In this document: one piece after another, positions 45,489 to 57,451 of the stretch
How the letters are laid out: every line of letters begins with the position of its first letter
Position numbering within the stretch: position 1 is the stretch's first letter
DNA from: Gastrodia elata
Taxonomy: Eukaryota; Streptophyta; Magnoliopsida; Asparagales; Orchidaceae
Reading direction: 5' to 3'
Assembly (NCBI GenBank): GCA_016760335.1
Contig: CM028669.1
Coordinates: forward strand, 76,364,389 to 76,428,388
Length of the DNA: 64,000 nucleotides
The notes under the pieces: model-generated
Database searches by the model: none
What the model was told of the DNA's origin: nothing
What the model saw: the letters and a program-made list of their open reading frames with translations, nothing else
Program-made: the position numbers and the translations under genes

Positions 45489-45808
45489 GCTAAATAGAGG
45501 ATTAAAATAAGGTGCGACTGATAGAAGGAAATAAACTGTATATTTCTTTTCCATATTTAATTAAAATGTAATAATTAAGTTTTTCTTATTTTTATTCTTT
45601 TGCATTTAATGTATTGTATGTGAATGAACAAATATGGATTATATTTGGATGCCTTCTCTTCATTTGCAGTGCTGCTATACTATATACATGTTTCCGATAG
45701 ATCTTGCTCAATTCATGACTAGTATCATGGATATAATTATAGTTTAATATATGTGGTACTAATAATGACCACCTCTTAATTTAGTTGATTAAGGAGTGGG
45801 ACACCACA

Positions 45809-46640
45809 AAACCCCAACATAAGCACAAATTAAATGGAATCCTCCAATCATTTTCAAAGTTAAATCTGCCAATATTCAATGGGATAATAAGTTCCATGGA
45901 AACTAAGGCTTAGTTTAGAGATATTTAGAAAGCACTCGATAATATCGAGTGTCCAATGGAGAAAGCTACCAGACTAACCTAATATCTCTTTAATGGAAAG
46001 GCTGACAGATGGTGGGAATCCACCATTAGCACAAACTTTATAGGGTCAGAACTCAAGGATATAAGTAGGGAAGAATTTTCAAAAATATTTAGAGCTAAGT
46101 ACATTCCCTCATCAGCACAAACTTTAATGGAAAATTAATTTAAGAAATTAGTCCAAGGGAATAAATCTATAGCTAAATACAAAGGCGAGTTTATAAGTTT
46201 TTCAAGTTACGCCCAAGGTTTTTGGTAAACACTGAAAAAGCCAAGTGTAGTCGATTTCTAACTAGAGTAAAATACTCTCTTAAATGGAGCCTACTTTCGC
46301 TAAGGCACACTCATTTTCTAGATTTATTAAGGTATGCTATAATATTAGAGCATAAAGAGAAAAGTAGGATAACCGATGTTAAGGAAGATGGAAAGAGACA
46401 GATGCATCCCACCATAAATCAAAGAACCTTCAAAATACTACGCCCTAATCCCCCTCTAAAGTATTCCGGATAAATGTTGATGCCCCTAAACCAAGCATGC
46501 CGACAACCGCATATGTATGATAAGTGTAATCATGATTAATTTAGGTGTTACCAATGTGGTAGGCAGGTCACCATTTCAAGGAATGTCAAGATTTTAAAAC
46601 TATAGATGGGGTTGTGATTCAAGGTGAAACAAACACTTGA
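45809..46640 (+). pseudogene. Ty3/gypsy gag with zinc knuckle (L9 element)
   Basis: One frame reads YLFNGKADRWWESTISTNF and then ISREEFSKIFRAKYIPSSAQ (45990-46120), the conserved core of the gypsy gag domain. It is followed by FKKLVQGNKSIAKYKGEF. Further on, CYQCG and, after a one-base shift, GHHFKEC (46540-46600) form a C-X2-C-X4-H-X4-C zinc knuckle. Stops and shifts abound. No protease or reverse transcriptase follows. If intact it would form the particle shell. Confidence 0.8.
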
Positions 46641-48175
46641 GCACCAGTATTCCTTCAAGCTATAGCTCAAACCTAAATGCTAACCAACCATAACTTATAC
46701 AAAGACTCTAAGGGAATACCTACTCCAAAGTTAGTAGATGTCGTAAGGAATACCCCGGTATGCTGGCTGAGCCATGGGACCCCCCGAGTTTGACCGAAAG
46801 GTCAAACCCTCGATGCACCCCTCCCAATTTCTTTGGGGGATGAAGCGGTCGAGCCGACCTATACTTCGGTCCGGGTGCTTTTGTTGTACCGGACAAGTCC
46901 AACTGCGGAATCGCTCCATTAGTGCACATTTCTCCGCGTGTTTTGAGCAGACACACATCACTCGTTCGGGCAAACGCGTGGATTGCAACACGTGTTCTTT
47001 CATGCTGGCTCTCGCACTCTGCACTTCAGTCTCCCCATTTTCAGCGCCGTGGGTTTCTTTGCCAACAGTTATTCTGATTTAATTAATTATAATTTAATTC
47101 AACTCTTATTTTAATGGTAACTTTAAATACACACGTCCAAATCATATGAAATTATATATCATTTTATTTAAAAAATGAGATAAACACAATGGTATAATTC
47201 AATTTATGACTTAAAGCTTAATTTGCTTAATCACTATTTAATCACAATTAGGAGCCCCAAAAATGCTAATTTTCCAATGTTTACTAATTTTGACCTACTT
47301 AGTGTCATTCTTCTCCTCATGCTATGAGGATTGCATATTTGATATTATATTTGTGTTTAGACACCATTTGGACAAGTTGGGTTTTTGGCTCCTTAAACTT
47401 CTTCATAATTATGGTTTTTCTTATATTATTGCTTACATGTTTAGGTTTTTAATTCTATAGACAGTAAGCTTTTTCATTTATTTGAACATTCATATTACCT
47501 TTATGTGAGAATTGGATTAGATTAGAGTAGTTAGATGTCTTTGATAGATTAGTAAACTTGCGATTCAAGCCTCAACATTATGAGAGATAATATAAGAGTG
47601 AATCCCTAGCCTGGATTTAATTGCCATCCTAAATGGTAGCTAACCTTTCCAATATGTGTATTTAGCCTTTTGCACACTTCTACTTATAGGTATGTGAACC
47701 TATTAGGATAAATTGCTAACACTCAGAACTAAACCTAGTGATCCTTCCCTTTTGTTTCTAACCTCTATTTTAAGCTCTCTAATCTTTGATTTAGCTTTCC
47801 TTAGCTCTTGAGTGTGATTTAGATTTCCTCTAAGACTTAGTAGCCTGCAACTATAAGTTAACTTAGAACTTGTAGCTTGTAAACTTTCCTTATCCCATAC
47901 ACTTAGAACCCTCTTAATGATGTTCTTAGTTAGTTGAGTGGTTGATTAAACTAGAATCCTTCAATTACAAGTTGCCTTAGATAAACTATAGTAATGAACC
48001 TACAACTTTCATCTCTTTAAGTGTAGTAGAACCTTAAACTTTGCCTTTCCCCATTAATTCTTTAGGCCTTGAATTCAACAACCAATAATTATTATTTGCT
48101 TAGGATTACTGCAGGATTAGCTTCATATAGCTTAAAATTTTATCGTGATCTTGTTAACTCTTTAGGTAAATACGG
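46641..48175. other. Unassigned region with an isolated GC-rich island
   Basis: 46735-47075 is GC-rich amid AT-rich DNA and matches no other LTR block in this window by eye. Overlapping ORFs of 78-102 codons on both strands here have no motif I recognise. 47080-48175 is AT-rich with a 65-codon hydrophobic frame (47263-47460) that starts within low-complexity sequence. Some phrases ('aggagccccaaaaatg') hint at a decayed LTR, but I cannot assign it. Confidence 0.4.
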
Positions 48176-48362
48176 TGAAATGGTCACCAAATGACAAGTC
48201 CTTCACTTATAGATAGATTATACATTGCTTCTAATCCAATATAATTAAAGAAATTGTCATTTAAATAGTTAAGCAAAAAATGAAATGTACACTCTTCCTC
48301 ATTAATAAAATAAACAAAGCAAAGGGCTAAGGATCTTCAGCAATGTGCTCCTCCTCCTGATC

Positions 48363-48410
48363 CTAATCTCTAGACGGCTCTACAACCCCAAAAAGCTCAA
48401 AATCTACCAT
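48363..48410 (-). pseudogene. Truncated acidic micro-ORF in LTR L11
   Basis: ATG at 48410 opens 15 codons (MVDFELFGVVEPSRD) and stops at TAG. The following codons continue with an acidic DQEEEH run, so a longer version was probably cut by a nonsense change. Confidence 0.28.
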
Positions 48411-48799
48411 TGTTGATTTTATAATGATAGGGCTCTAGCCAAAAAAAAAATCTTATTAGACATTGTCTAATTACATTTTAGGCTGAATATTTTTCATTTT
48501 CTTTTAAGATATAACCATTAAAACATAGCATCTAAACAAGGAAAATAAAGGAGCAGAATGTATATAAAAAAGGAAAAGACAATAATAAATAATAAGTTTA
48601 TAACTTAAGCAAAGAGGAAGTAAATACATACCTTCAACCATAGTTGCAACAAGTTGAGGCATAAAAGAGATAATAAATACTAATAACTGAAAGGAAAACC
48701 AATCCTAAACATACTTATGATCAAAGTAAACTCATGCTAATTAACACAAAGTAAGAGAATATGATGATACATTTAAATAACTGAAATCAATACTAGGAT

Positions 48800-48801
<2 letters not shown>

Positions 48802-48860
<59 letters not shown>
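48802..48860. repeat. (TA)n microsatellite
   Basis: About 59 bases of uninterrupted TA repeats lie inside LTR L11. Shorter TA runs occur at 27279-27295, 29796-29812 and 41226-41251. Confidence 0.95.
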
Positions 48861-48864
<4 letters not shown>

Positions 48865-51800
48865 AAGTGAGCATGGCTAACCTCCTTGAATATAAGTAAG
48901 CTAGTAACTAAATAAATAGTAAGTAAATAAGTGCTAAAATATAATAAAAATAAACTGAAAATAATAAATACAGACTAAAAAACTGCTATGGCCAAACAAG
49001 TCAACTGAAGTGAAAATATGCACAATATCTCACTTAGCCAACTGAGCTAAGGCAAAAGAACCAAATAGAAGAGTAGAAGTGCACCTAAAACTAGTACTTT
49101 CATATTGAGAAACTGACTAAACAAGTCAAAATAAGTCTATTACAAGCCATCTTTCTAACAAAGTAGTAGGTGTACCACTAGGTGGACTTCACCGACAAAC
49201 TAGTGTTCACACTACTAGGTCGAACCAAATTTGAAGAGGCAAATGAATTTGGTCACAACCTACTGAACTGAATGTCAGAAAACTGAAGACACCGATAATA
49301 ATGCTAATGATGACCATGCAATATAAATTGATATATGATATTCATCCAATATCCTATGTCCACTACACATGTTCAAGGTATAAAGCTCAAATACAAGGTA
49401 AGCAAGGCATCAAATTTAAAGTGAGCAAGAGACTCTACTAAAATATAGGTGATATCAGTTATTGACTAATTTATTCATTCTATCTACTCTAAGTTATACA
49501 AGTTCAGGATTTTTAATTCCTACTATTGAGTGTAACTCAGATTCACGACCTTATAAGTTTGAAAACAATTAGGACTAGATAGTTCCTAATATGATTTAAT
49601 CAATATCGACTATATAAGTTAAATAAGCAATTTAATCGACTTATTTTGTGGATTTAAGCAACCCAAACCCATCTTGATTAAGATAAATCAAGATGGAGGA
49701 CTAAGGATTAAACTCCAAATATTGAGGTTTAGTCACTTAATCTAAATGTGAACCTAATGGCTATGGCTTAAAAGCCAATCTCATAGATTAAACATTAAGG
49801 CATATCCTATTAAGTGAAATCAAACTTAATAGGATGGGTCTGTATTCTTAATTATAAGATTTAAAAGATTAAATAATCATAAATAAACTATAAAATCTAT
49901 AAACTAATAAAACTATGGTTTCACCTATTGAGTAACCCAATTTACTCAATGAATGAAATCTAACATAAGTTCTATTCCTAATTCCTAAAGGAAAAGATCT
50001 TAAGAAACTAAGGTGAATACTCAAGCACTAACCTTAACAAATCTTGAATTGAAAGCTTAAGAGAAGGATTGGAAAAGATAAGGGAGGCATGATATGAGAT
50101 GAATCTCACATCTTGGAGCTTATCAATACTTAGAATTTTAGTTAAGGGAAATTTACAACTTTAATTTGAAACTTGATCTATGCATAACTCAAATGAATTA
50201 AATTCTAAATTACTCCATTTACTGATTCTAATGAATAGGATATGAATCTAAGGCTTAAAAGCGCTAAAACCTAAATTTGGGCAAAATTACCATTTTGCCC
50301 CTAGTTAAGGGTCTAAGAAGTTACTTTTTGTTTTAAGGCTCTAAAATGGAATTTATCTAAGGCAAAATATCATTTACTGTCTAACATAAAGATTGATAGT
50401 AAGTACACCCAATTTGGATAAGAATTAAGCCTTATGAGCTCAATTTAAAGTAATTGACTCATAAGGGCAAAATGGTATATAAACCTAGTAAAGTCTAAAA
50501 TAATATTTAGTTTATTATTGATTACTATCTAAGGGTCCATAAAACCTAAAATTACTGAATTCTGATATGCATTGGCTAAGTTATATCCAAAATAAGATTA
50601 GGGTTCTAAAAATGTAATTTAGGGTTTTATAAAAAGGAGTCCAAAACCTAACTTTTATATTTGAAGTTCAAATTCAACAAACTTACTGGTTATAGCTTTC
50701 TTATCACCTATTGAGTACTTTAATTGGTAGTAGGCCCAATTTGAACTTCATTTGGTCAAGTTATGACCTATCTAGGATTAAGGGTGATTAGTGAGTGATT
50801 AGTGAAATTAATCACAAAATCACAAAACTAACTACACCACTAGGTTCTAATATACTCTAGTAGCTATCAAAAACTTGAATTACTCAATTTGGATTACTAA
50901 TTGTGATAATTCTCACTAATTAAGATTAGGGTAATTAGGGCTAATTAAGGAATTTAATCACCCTATCCTAAATATATTTATAGATTACTATTTATTAGGT
51001 CTTTTTGATTAAAATAGTATATTGGAAGACCTAGTTTAGAGCTTAATTGACCAATTTATGTACACTTAAATATCTAGGGTTAAGGGTGTAATTAAGGTAG
51101 GGTCCTAAAAGTGATTATCTAAATTATAGTCCAAACAAAAAAATTAACACTACTAGAATAATCCTGGGAGTCTCTTGATTAAAATGAGACCCATATTGGC
51201 TATGTTTGGGTGAGTGTGTGCAAAGTTATAATCATTTAAACATTGAGGGCATTTAGGGCATAAATTAGGGTCCTAAATGTCACTAGGTGAAATATAAATC
51301 CAAATGGAAAATTGATAGTGCCATATTATTTCTCTAATTTTGCTGATCAAAATGACATAAAATTTTGCTATGTTTGGAGATTAGGATCTTAAATTATGAA
51401 GTATTAAAGCTCTAACTAATTATTTGATTAATTTAAATCAATACTAATCAGTTTAAAATATTTATTCTATTATTGTATCTAAAACCTTTTTACATCACTT
51501 CAACCACGGGACCTATAGCCGACGTGGAAGGGGACAGAGCCGATAGGTGGGGCCCGTAGCATTTTAATTCGCTCGAGCGGGCACCGCAAACTAACAGCGC
51601 TGCGCAGCGGCCCCCACAAGCAGGTAGGGCTCGACCCGCATCTGCCCGGCCCCAAGAAGACCCTTCGCCTTCTGCCGATTAGGGTAGGCGGAATGCATAG
51701 TTAGGGTTAGAAAAATTTCTGGTCGATCAGGCTCGCATTAGCTCGATCGACTAAACTGGGGTTCGATAATTATCCATAGAATACATGAAAAAAAACTTAA

Positions 51801-52628
51801 GCAAAGATTAGAGGTAGGAGGGTACCTCGAGTAAATGGTCAACGAGCTCAAAATGAACGGACAATATCTCCAGCTTCTAGGGTTCTCAGAATAAGCGAAA
51901 TGGTTTCTAGAAATCATACCAAGGCCTTAATTGGAGCCAGAAATAGGCTCCCAAAGGGGCGGGGAGGCCACGCGATCGAGATTCAGCGCTCACTGTCGGG
52001 CTCCACGAGACATGTGCGTCTCATGCGTGAGGACGGGGATGATGGCGGGTAGCCATCCGATCCATCCAATCGAATGGCAGAGAAACCACCGCTCGATCGA
52101 ACAACAAACTTAACTATGCAGAGTGAATAGGACTACGCCATTAATTATTTAAAATGTATTATTAATTAATTAATTTAAACTAATTTTCTTAAAAATAATT
52201 GATTAATTAAATGCATTCCAAAATTTTTTAATAAATTACCTTTAGCTAATTGAAGAGTGAGGAACACAACGGCGAAGACGGATTTACATTTTGATGAGCA
52301 TTTAATTTTCTCATTTTTCGGGGTATTAAAATATATTAAAATATTCGCCAAAAATCCAATGACTTCCAAATGCTTCTAAAACATCACCCTTAGATAATTT
52401 GGGAGTGATGAGCACAATGGCAAAGTTATATTTTTGATTTGAGATCAAATTAAATAGGTCAATTTCTAGGGTTTCAAGAAATTCTCAAAATCATGATTTG
52501 ATCCATTTGACTCCTAATTTGGATTAGGTCATCATGGTGAACTCCTAATGACTTAATTAGAGTACTAAAATCATAATTAAGACTTGGTTTAGTCCTAATT
52601 GACCTAAGTAATAACCTGGGTTGTTACA

Positions 52629-52641
52629 GACTCCCCCACTT
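52629..52641 (-). other. Polypurine tract of element A
   Basis: The minus strand reads AAGTGGGGGAGTC directly before the LTR start TGTAACAACC. It is identical to the tract of element B at 58959-58971. Confidence 0.9.
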
Positions 52642-53004
52642 AAGAATGATGTCATCCTCGTCATCACTCAACTAGAAAGAACAGGACAGGATAAAAGATA
52701 AGAAATTAAATGATAAAAAGTTAAGGATCTATCTGAACTAAAAAGATTTGGATATTTTTGGCACATATCCACTTCATTTTCCCAAGTAGCTTCATTTCAA
52801 GAACAATTTTCCATTCGATCTTGACCGTATCAATAGAACAATTTCTTAGTTGTTTTCGATCTCAGGCCAAAATTTGGACTAGCTCTTCAGCGAATGATAA
52901 ATATGGCTAAATTTGCACTTCTAGAAACTGAATTAAGTGAGTGGGATCTCTAAGACATTTTCTCAATAATGATACATGGAATACATTATGAACAGCCACA
53001 AAGT
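52642..53004 (-). pseudogene. Element A: integrase C-terminus and decayed chromodomain
   Basis: The frame continues out of the gag-like domain as VAVHNVFHVSLLRKCLRDP, matching the integrase tail of element B (AVHNIFHVLSLRKCLRDP). Downstream come LSFAEELVQILA, then DRKQLRN and VKIEWK, a decayed chromodomain related to B's. A frameshift and stops interrupt it. Everything between gag and this tail (protease, reverse transcriptase, RNase H, integrase core) is missing, with the join at about 53000. Confidence 0.85.
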
Positions 53005-53377
53005 ATCTCCTCATGAAGGCTTGGACGAAATAGGCGTATGTCAGCGTCTGGCGGTGGTGGGCATGTTGTCGCTCAAACCTCCATACCTCCTGTGCCCACC
53101 ATTCTTCTGCGTAGTCCTGAAGGAGGATCTCCAGGATGTCCAGTCGCGCGTCATCGGGGCATTCCAGTTCTTCGAAAATTTGGGTCACTCTGCGCAACTA
53201 TTCTCTGGCCAGGATGGGGAAGTCTAGTCCCCTATATATTGCACCTTCCAGCATCCTTTCCAGAATGCTGGCTCCCACTGGGGAGACTCCCTGAACTTCC
53301 CTCCCATATCTCCTTTCCAGGAATACGTCGTATGTCCACCTATCCTTAAAATGGGCGAAGAGATCATGTCCTGTCAT
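53005..53377 (-). pseudogene. Element A: second gag-like domain (gag2)
   Basis: A frame starts MTGHDLFAHFKDRW at 53377 and reads through a TAG (53200-53198) into ECPDDARLDILEILLQDYAEEWW and TLTYAYFVQAFMRRYF. Trp-Trp followed about 25 residues later by an aromatic-rich F..AF...Y/F segment is the gypsy gag signature. It aligns along its whole length with gag1 just upstream. The first 277 bases are nearly identical to 63654-63930 of element B, including the TAG. Confidence 0.75.
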
Positions 53378-53491
53378 GTTCGCGCGGTACCCTAGGCATC
53401 CAGATTAGTGTTATAAAAAAAAATTCTTTTAACTTACTTTAAAAAGATCAGGTTACAGCAAGAATACAAAATCATGTAAATAAAGCTAAGA

Positions 53492-53896
53492 CTTCTAGTT
53501 GATATATCCGGCCGAAAAGGCACGACGAAAATCTTCGTAGGTGACATCCCGCTGCAACCATTCGCGCTGATAGGTGAGGGCACTAAGGGTGATATGCCAC
53601 CAGTCTCTAGCCCTATCCTGCAGGAGGCGTGTCACGAGGGCAAGCTTGACATTATCCGTAATGTCCATCATCCCTATTATATCATCTGTCATCATTAGCC
53701 ATCTCTCGGCCAATGCGGGGAGATCATGTCCTCTGAAGGTGCTTTCTCGAAGCAATTGGTTCAACATCCTGACTTCCAGATCTGATATTCCTTCTACGTA
53801 CAGGTCAAGTCCTTGGTAGAATTGGACAAATTCTTCCCAGCTTTCATTGAATCATTGAAGATGCCTTTCAACCGTCATTCTAGCGTATCTAACCAT
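53492..53896 (-). pseudogene. Element A: first gag-like domain (gag1)
   Basis: It starts MVRYARMTVERHLQ at 53896, then a TGA (53854-53852, probably from CGA), and continues FNESWEEFVQFY...ESTFRGHDLPALAERW...LVTRLLQDRARDWW and VTYEDFRRAFSAGYIN before TAG. It shares layout and residues with gag2 (start MT, RG.D.P.LA.., LLQD.A..WW), so the two look like a tandem duplication. About 190 bases of leader separate it from the primer site. Confidence 0.75.
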
Positions 53897-54082
53897 TTTA
53901 ACATTTAGAATTTTGTTTAGTACTAATGCTTGTGTATTTTATTATCAATCTTCTTATTCTGAGTGTGAAATTGTGATTCCTTGGATGGGACTCCAATGTT
54001 TCTGATATAGTGACTGAATTGGCAGAATAATCATCCATTAGGTAGATAAGGATGTAAATCCTGATCTGACACCTTATGGAAT

Positions 54083-54094
54083 GCTCTGATACCA
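54083..54094 (-). other. Primer binding site of element A
   Basis: The minus strand reads TGGTATCAGAGC, two bases from the end of LTR L12 (GGCGCCACA). It is a perfect plant initiator-tRNA-Met-type site. Confidence 0.92.
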
Positions 54095-54450
54095 ACTGTG
54101 GCGCCCCACCCCTTAACCCGCAAGGGTTAAACTAAGGGGTGGCATGTCACTTTAGCTAACCCTTTACTTATAGTTAGATTAGGATGTAATCCACAATCCA
54201 CTTAATAAGGGAAGGAGTGAGCATAGAATCAAGCATTCAGTCACTATCTAAGTAAACATACAGAGTGCGGAAGCGATTTAAGGAAATGTAAATCATCCAA
54301 GCATCATAGTATAAATAGCAAAAATAGAACTCAGAATATAAACATACAATCCAAATACACAATCAATGGTACCTGTGTTATTACATCATTTAAAAAGTTC
54401 AAATAGAATAAAATATAAACCACTCATCCTCACTCGGGAGTATAAGGGAA

Positions 54451-54537
54451 CTAAATGGCAGCTTCTTCCACGGGCTCCTCCTCTGGGTAAGGCTCCGCAC
54501 CTAACTCCTGCTCATCTAACTGAAGAGGGTCTACCAT
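54451..54537 (-). CDS. Acidic 28-codon micro-ORF in LTR L12
   Basis: ATG at 54537 overlaps the acceptor-like AG (ATGGTAG), and TAG is at 54453-54451. It is the same length as in L1 and differs from it at about five residues (MVDPLQLDEQELGAEPYP start, EEEP and EEAAI end). The length and reading frame are conserved between L1 and L12 despite many base changes in the LTRs. Confidence 0.35.
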   Translation of the reverse strand: MVDPLQLDEQELGAEPYPEEEPVEEAAI

Positions 54538-55079
54538 TGTCGGTTTCACAATGTAGGGCCCCAGCCAAAAAAAGAAAAATCTGGTTAGATAATTGTCTAA
54601 CTACATTTTAAGCTGATAAATTTTTATAGATGTTATGTAATATCACCATTTTTCTACTTCTAAGCAATAATGTGTATAAAGGAGCAGTAAGCAGTACAAA
54701 AAAGAAAAGGGAAAGCTATAAACCATCGTCTATAGCTTAAGCAAAGAAAAGGAAAGAGGCTGAGACATGCCTTGCATACAAACTAAACAAGGAAGGACAT
54801 ATAAATATACAGAACTAAACAAGTGCTGTAAGAAAAGTTCTACATCCTAAACATGCTGGTGATCAACATAAAATATGCCAATTAAAATAAATTAACTCAG
54901 CAATGGTACATATAAATAGCAGCAAGATTCTAACATCCTAAATATATATAAAAGCAGTACAAGGAAATAGCTGACTGAATAAGAATACTAAAAAGTAAAC
55001 GAAATGACACAACTATATATAAATATCCGTGCATCGACTGCCATATAGAAAAGAGCTAATTTTAGCCCATCGAGTATCA

Positions 55080-55380
55080 AAGAAGCTTAGCACCATCACG
55101 GCTAAGTCATAAAATTGTGTACCCCTAGCGACATAAGGAGGCTATGCAAATAAGCACACAAAGCAAGCGAAGGGTCTTAGCACCAGTACGGCTAAGGCAC
55201 CAATTGTATGCCCCTAGTGATATAAGGAGGCTAGTAAACTAAGCATACAAGGTAACCTTAATACCAGTACGTCTAAGGCACCAACAGTGGACCCCTAGTG
55301 ACATAAGGAGGCTAGTAAACTGGGCACACAAAAAAATAGGTCCTTCCCCTAGTGACATAAGGAGGCTAGGAAACAAGGAC
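55080..55380. repeat. Tandem repeats in LTR L12
   Basis: Units of roughly 80-100 bp contain 'cttagcaccagtacggctaagg' and 'ccctagtgacataaggaggctag'. Four copies of the second phrase occur. The array lies at the place of the 3970-4165 repeats of L1. Confidence 0.75.
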
Positions 55381-57451
55381 ATATCTGAGAGGCAGCTCAT
55401 GTAATTATCATCTTTTCATTAATCACTTTAATATTTTCATAAGGAATCTAAGGAGTCTCCATATTTTCCTAACATTTTATTTATGCATTAACAGTCTTAT
55501 ATGATATGCTCAAGAAAATACGGCACAAAAGTATAAGGAACGCGTAGCAACAAAATATCAAATAGAAGCAAGGGACTCTACTAAACATGGTGATATCATT
55601 TGTTTTCTACTTAACCATTCTAACTATTCTAAGTTACATAAGTTCAGGATCATTATTTTCCTACTATTGAGTATAACTCAGAAACTCGTCCTTACAAATT
55701 AATAAGTATTAGAACTGATCAGGTTCTAATCTAGTTCAATCAGGTATACGACTACGAGTTAAATCAGTAAATCATACGACCTAATTTTGTAAATTTAGAC
55801 GTTCTAACTAAGATCTGATCAAGATCTTCTAAACCTATAGATTATGGATTAAACACTATGAGATTTAGGCCTAATCACTAAATCCAGAAAGGATAATAGC
55901 TAAGTTCCAAGTTTTATACTATAAGTGATCTACTAGTTATGGCAAATCCTATTAAGTAATCAAACTTAATAGGATGAATCTCTTATCTTAATTCTAAAGT
56001 TAAGAGACAAAATAATCAGAACAGGTAGTAAAATAGAATCAAGGTCTAAAAACTACTAAAACTAAGGTTTCACCCATTGAGTAACCCATTTATCCAATAA
56101 ATAAACTCTAACCTATGATCTATTCCTATTCTTAAGAAAGGTCCTTAAGGTGTAGTGTTAGAGACTTAGAATTCTTAGAAATTGACTTAAAGGTTGATTT
56201 CACTCACTTACATGTCACTAACACGATTATGACATTAATTTAGTGTTTTCGAATGTTGACTTTAAAGGTTTAGGGTACTTAGCCTAAACTTAAGGCAAAA
56301 TGACTATTTTACCCCTTCTTTAAGGGTCAAAAAGTCAACTTTTGACTTGAGGGTTAGAATTGGATTCTCTTAGTTCCATTTGATTCCTTACTATCTAACT
56401 TGAAGATAGACAGTAAGTACGCCTAAATTGGACGAGAAACGATCATGTTTTGACTAAAATAAGGCTAGGGGTATTTTGGTCATTTATCTAAATTTCTAGG
56501 GTTTAGATCCTAAATACTATTTTATTATATTGATGACATTGAAATTCTATGCTAGTTAGCATCTTGAATTTTCCAATTTGGAGTTAATTTGACTAAGTTA
56601 TGGCTGTTTGAAGTCTAGGGGCATTTTGGTCATTTTTCACCAAAGTCAATTCTAAAATCTAGGGTTGACTTTTTATCTTGATATTCAAATGGGAAAACTA
56701 ATATTACTACGGTGATGGGGCCGCTCTCCTGAGCATTTTAAGGCCCATATTGACTATGTTCTGATAACGGGGTAAAAAGTTATGAGGCTCTAAAGAGGTC
56801 CTAATATGCTACCTCGATATACGTACCCAAAATAAATTTTTACATTACAATATTTGATTCCTTACATTTTTTTGAGTATTTTGAGACCTATATTGGCTAT
56901 GTTTGGATCATCCTATAAAAAGTTATTAAACTTTTAAGATTTACTATTCAAAAAAATAATTTGAATTAATTTACTATTTATTTATTCAAATTAAATGATT
57001 TTACTATTCATTCCTAAGGTTTTTATATAAATTTCTAAAATTATTAATCCTTAATTAATCTGCAATTAATTAGGCTTAATTATTAATTAATATTAATTAA
57101 TCTATTAAATAATTAATTAAATTATATTTATTAATATTTTACTATAGCAAAGTAATTAGCACTAATTATTATTTAATTAGTCTTAATTATTTGTTTATAT
57201 TTATTTAAGAATAATTAAGTATATTTTACTATTTAATAATAATAAATTATCCTAATCACTATTAAGGTTAAATTAATCTTAAATTATCCCTAATTATACT
57301 TAATTAATTAAGGTTACTGTTTAAAAGTAATTAATAATAATCCTAATTTAATTAACCACTAACAGTACTTAATTAATCATTAACAGTAATTAATTAATAC
57401 TAATAGTAATTTAATTAAATTTTAAATTAACAGACAGTGGGCCCCACTAGA

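Larger units (their letters stand above)
41451..45808 (+). mobile_element. Ty3/gypsy LTR L10 (4.4 kb) inserted in the L9 element
   Basis: It starts TGTAATAACCCATGGTTGTTAC and ends GGACACCACA. Core promoter TATATAAT (41989-41996), a leader with a CTCTCGGC-TAG-GCCGAGAG hairpin (42154-42172) and donor-like CAAG|GTACTT (42388/42389) are in the usual order. The branch/polypyrimidine block is at about 45400-45420. The flanks are GAACT and AAACC, which could both derive from GAACC by one C-to-T and one G-to-A change. The gag frame character resumes on the right, consistent with insertion. The AT-rich 42500-43500 interior shows no gene. Confidence 0.82.
48176..52628 (-). mobile_element. Ty3/gypsy (Tekay) 3' LTR L11 (4.5 kb)
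   Basis: The right border is firm: TTGTTACA followed by the polypurine tract of element A. The left border is placed by homology with L12 and L5 ('gacaagtccttcacttatag') and is uncertain by some tens of bases. It is clearly diverged from L12, the LTR on the other side of element A (about 75-80% in the terminal 130 bases by eye). It has donor-like CGAG|GTACCC (51826/51825), branch CTAAT block, acceptor-like AG (48405-48404) and micro-ORF. Confidence 0.8.

Noticed and set aside
47263..47460. 65-codon hydrophobic ORF as a small membrane protein
   Set aside because: AT-rich sequence readily encodes Phe/Leu/Ile-rich frames. There is no promoter, homologous motif or conserved neighbour.
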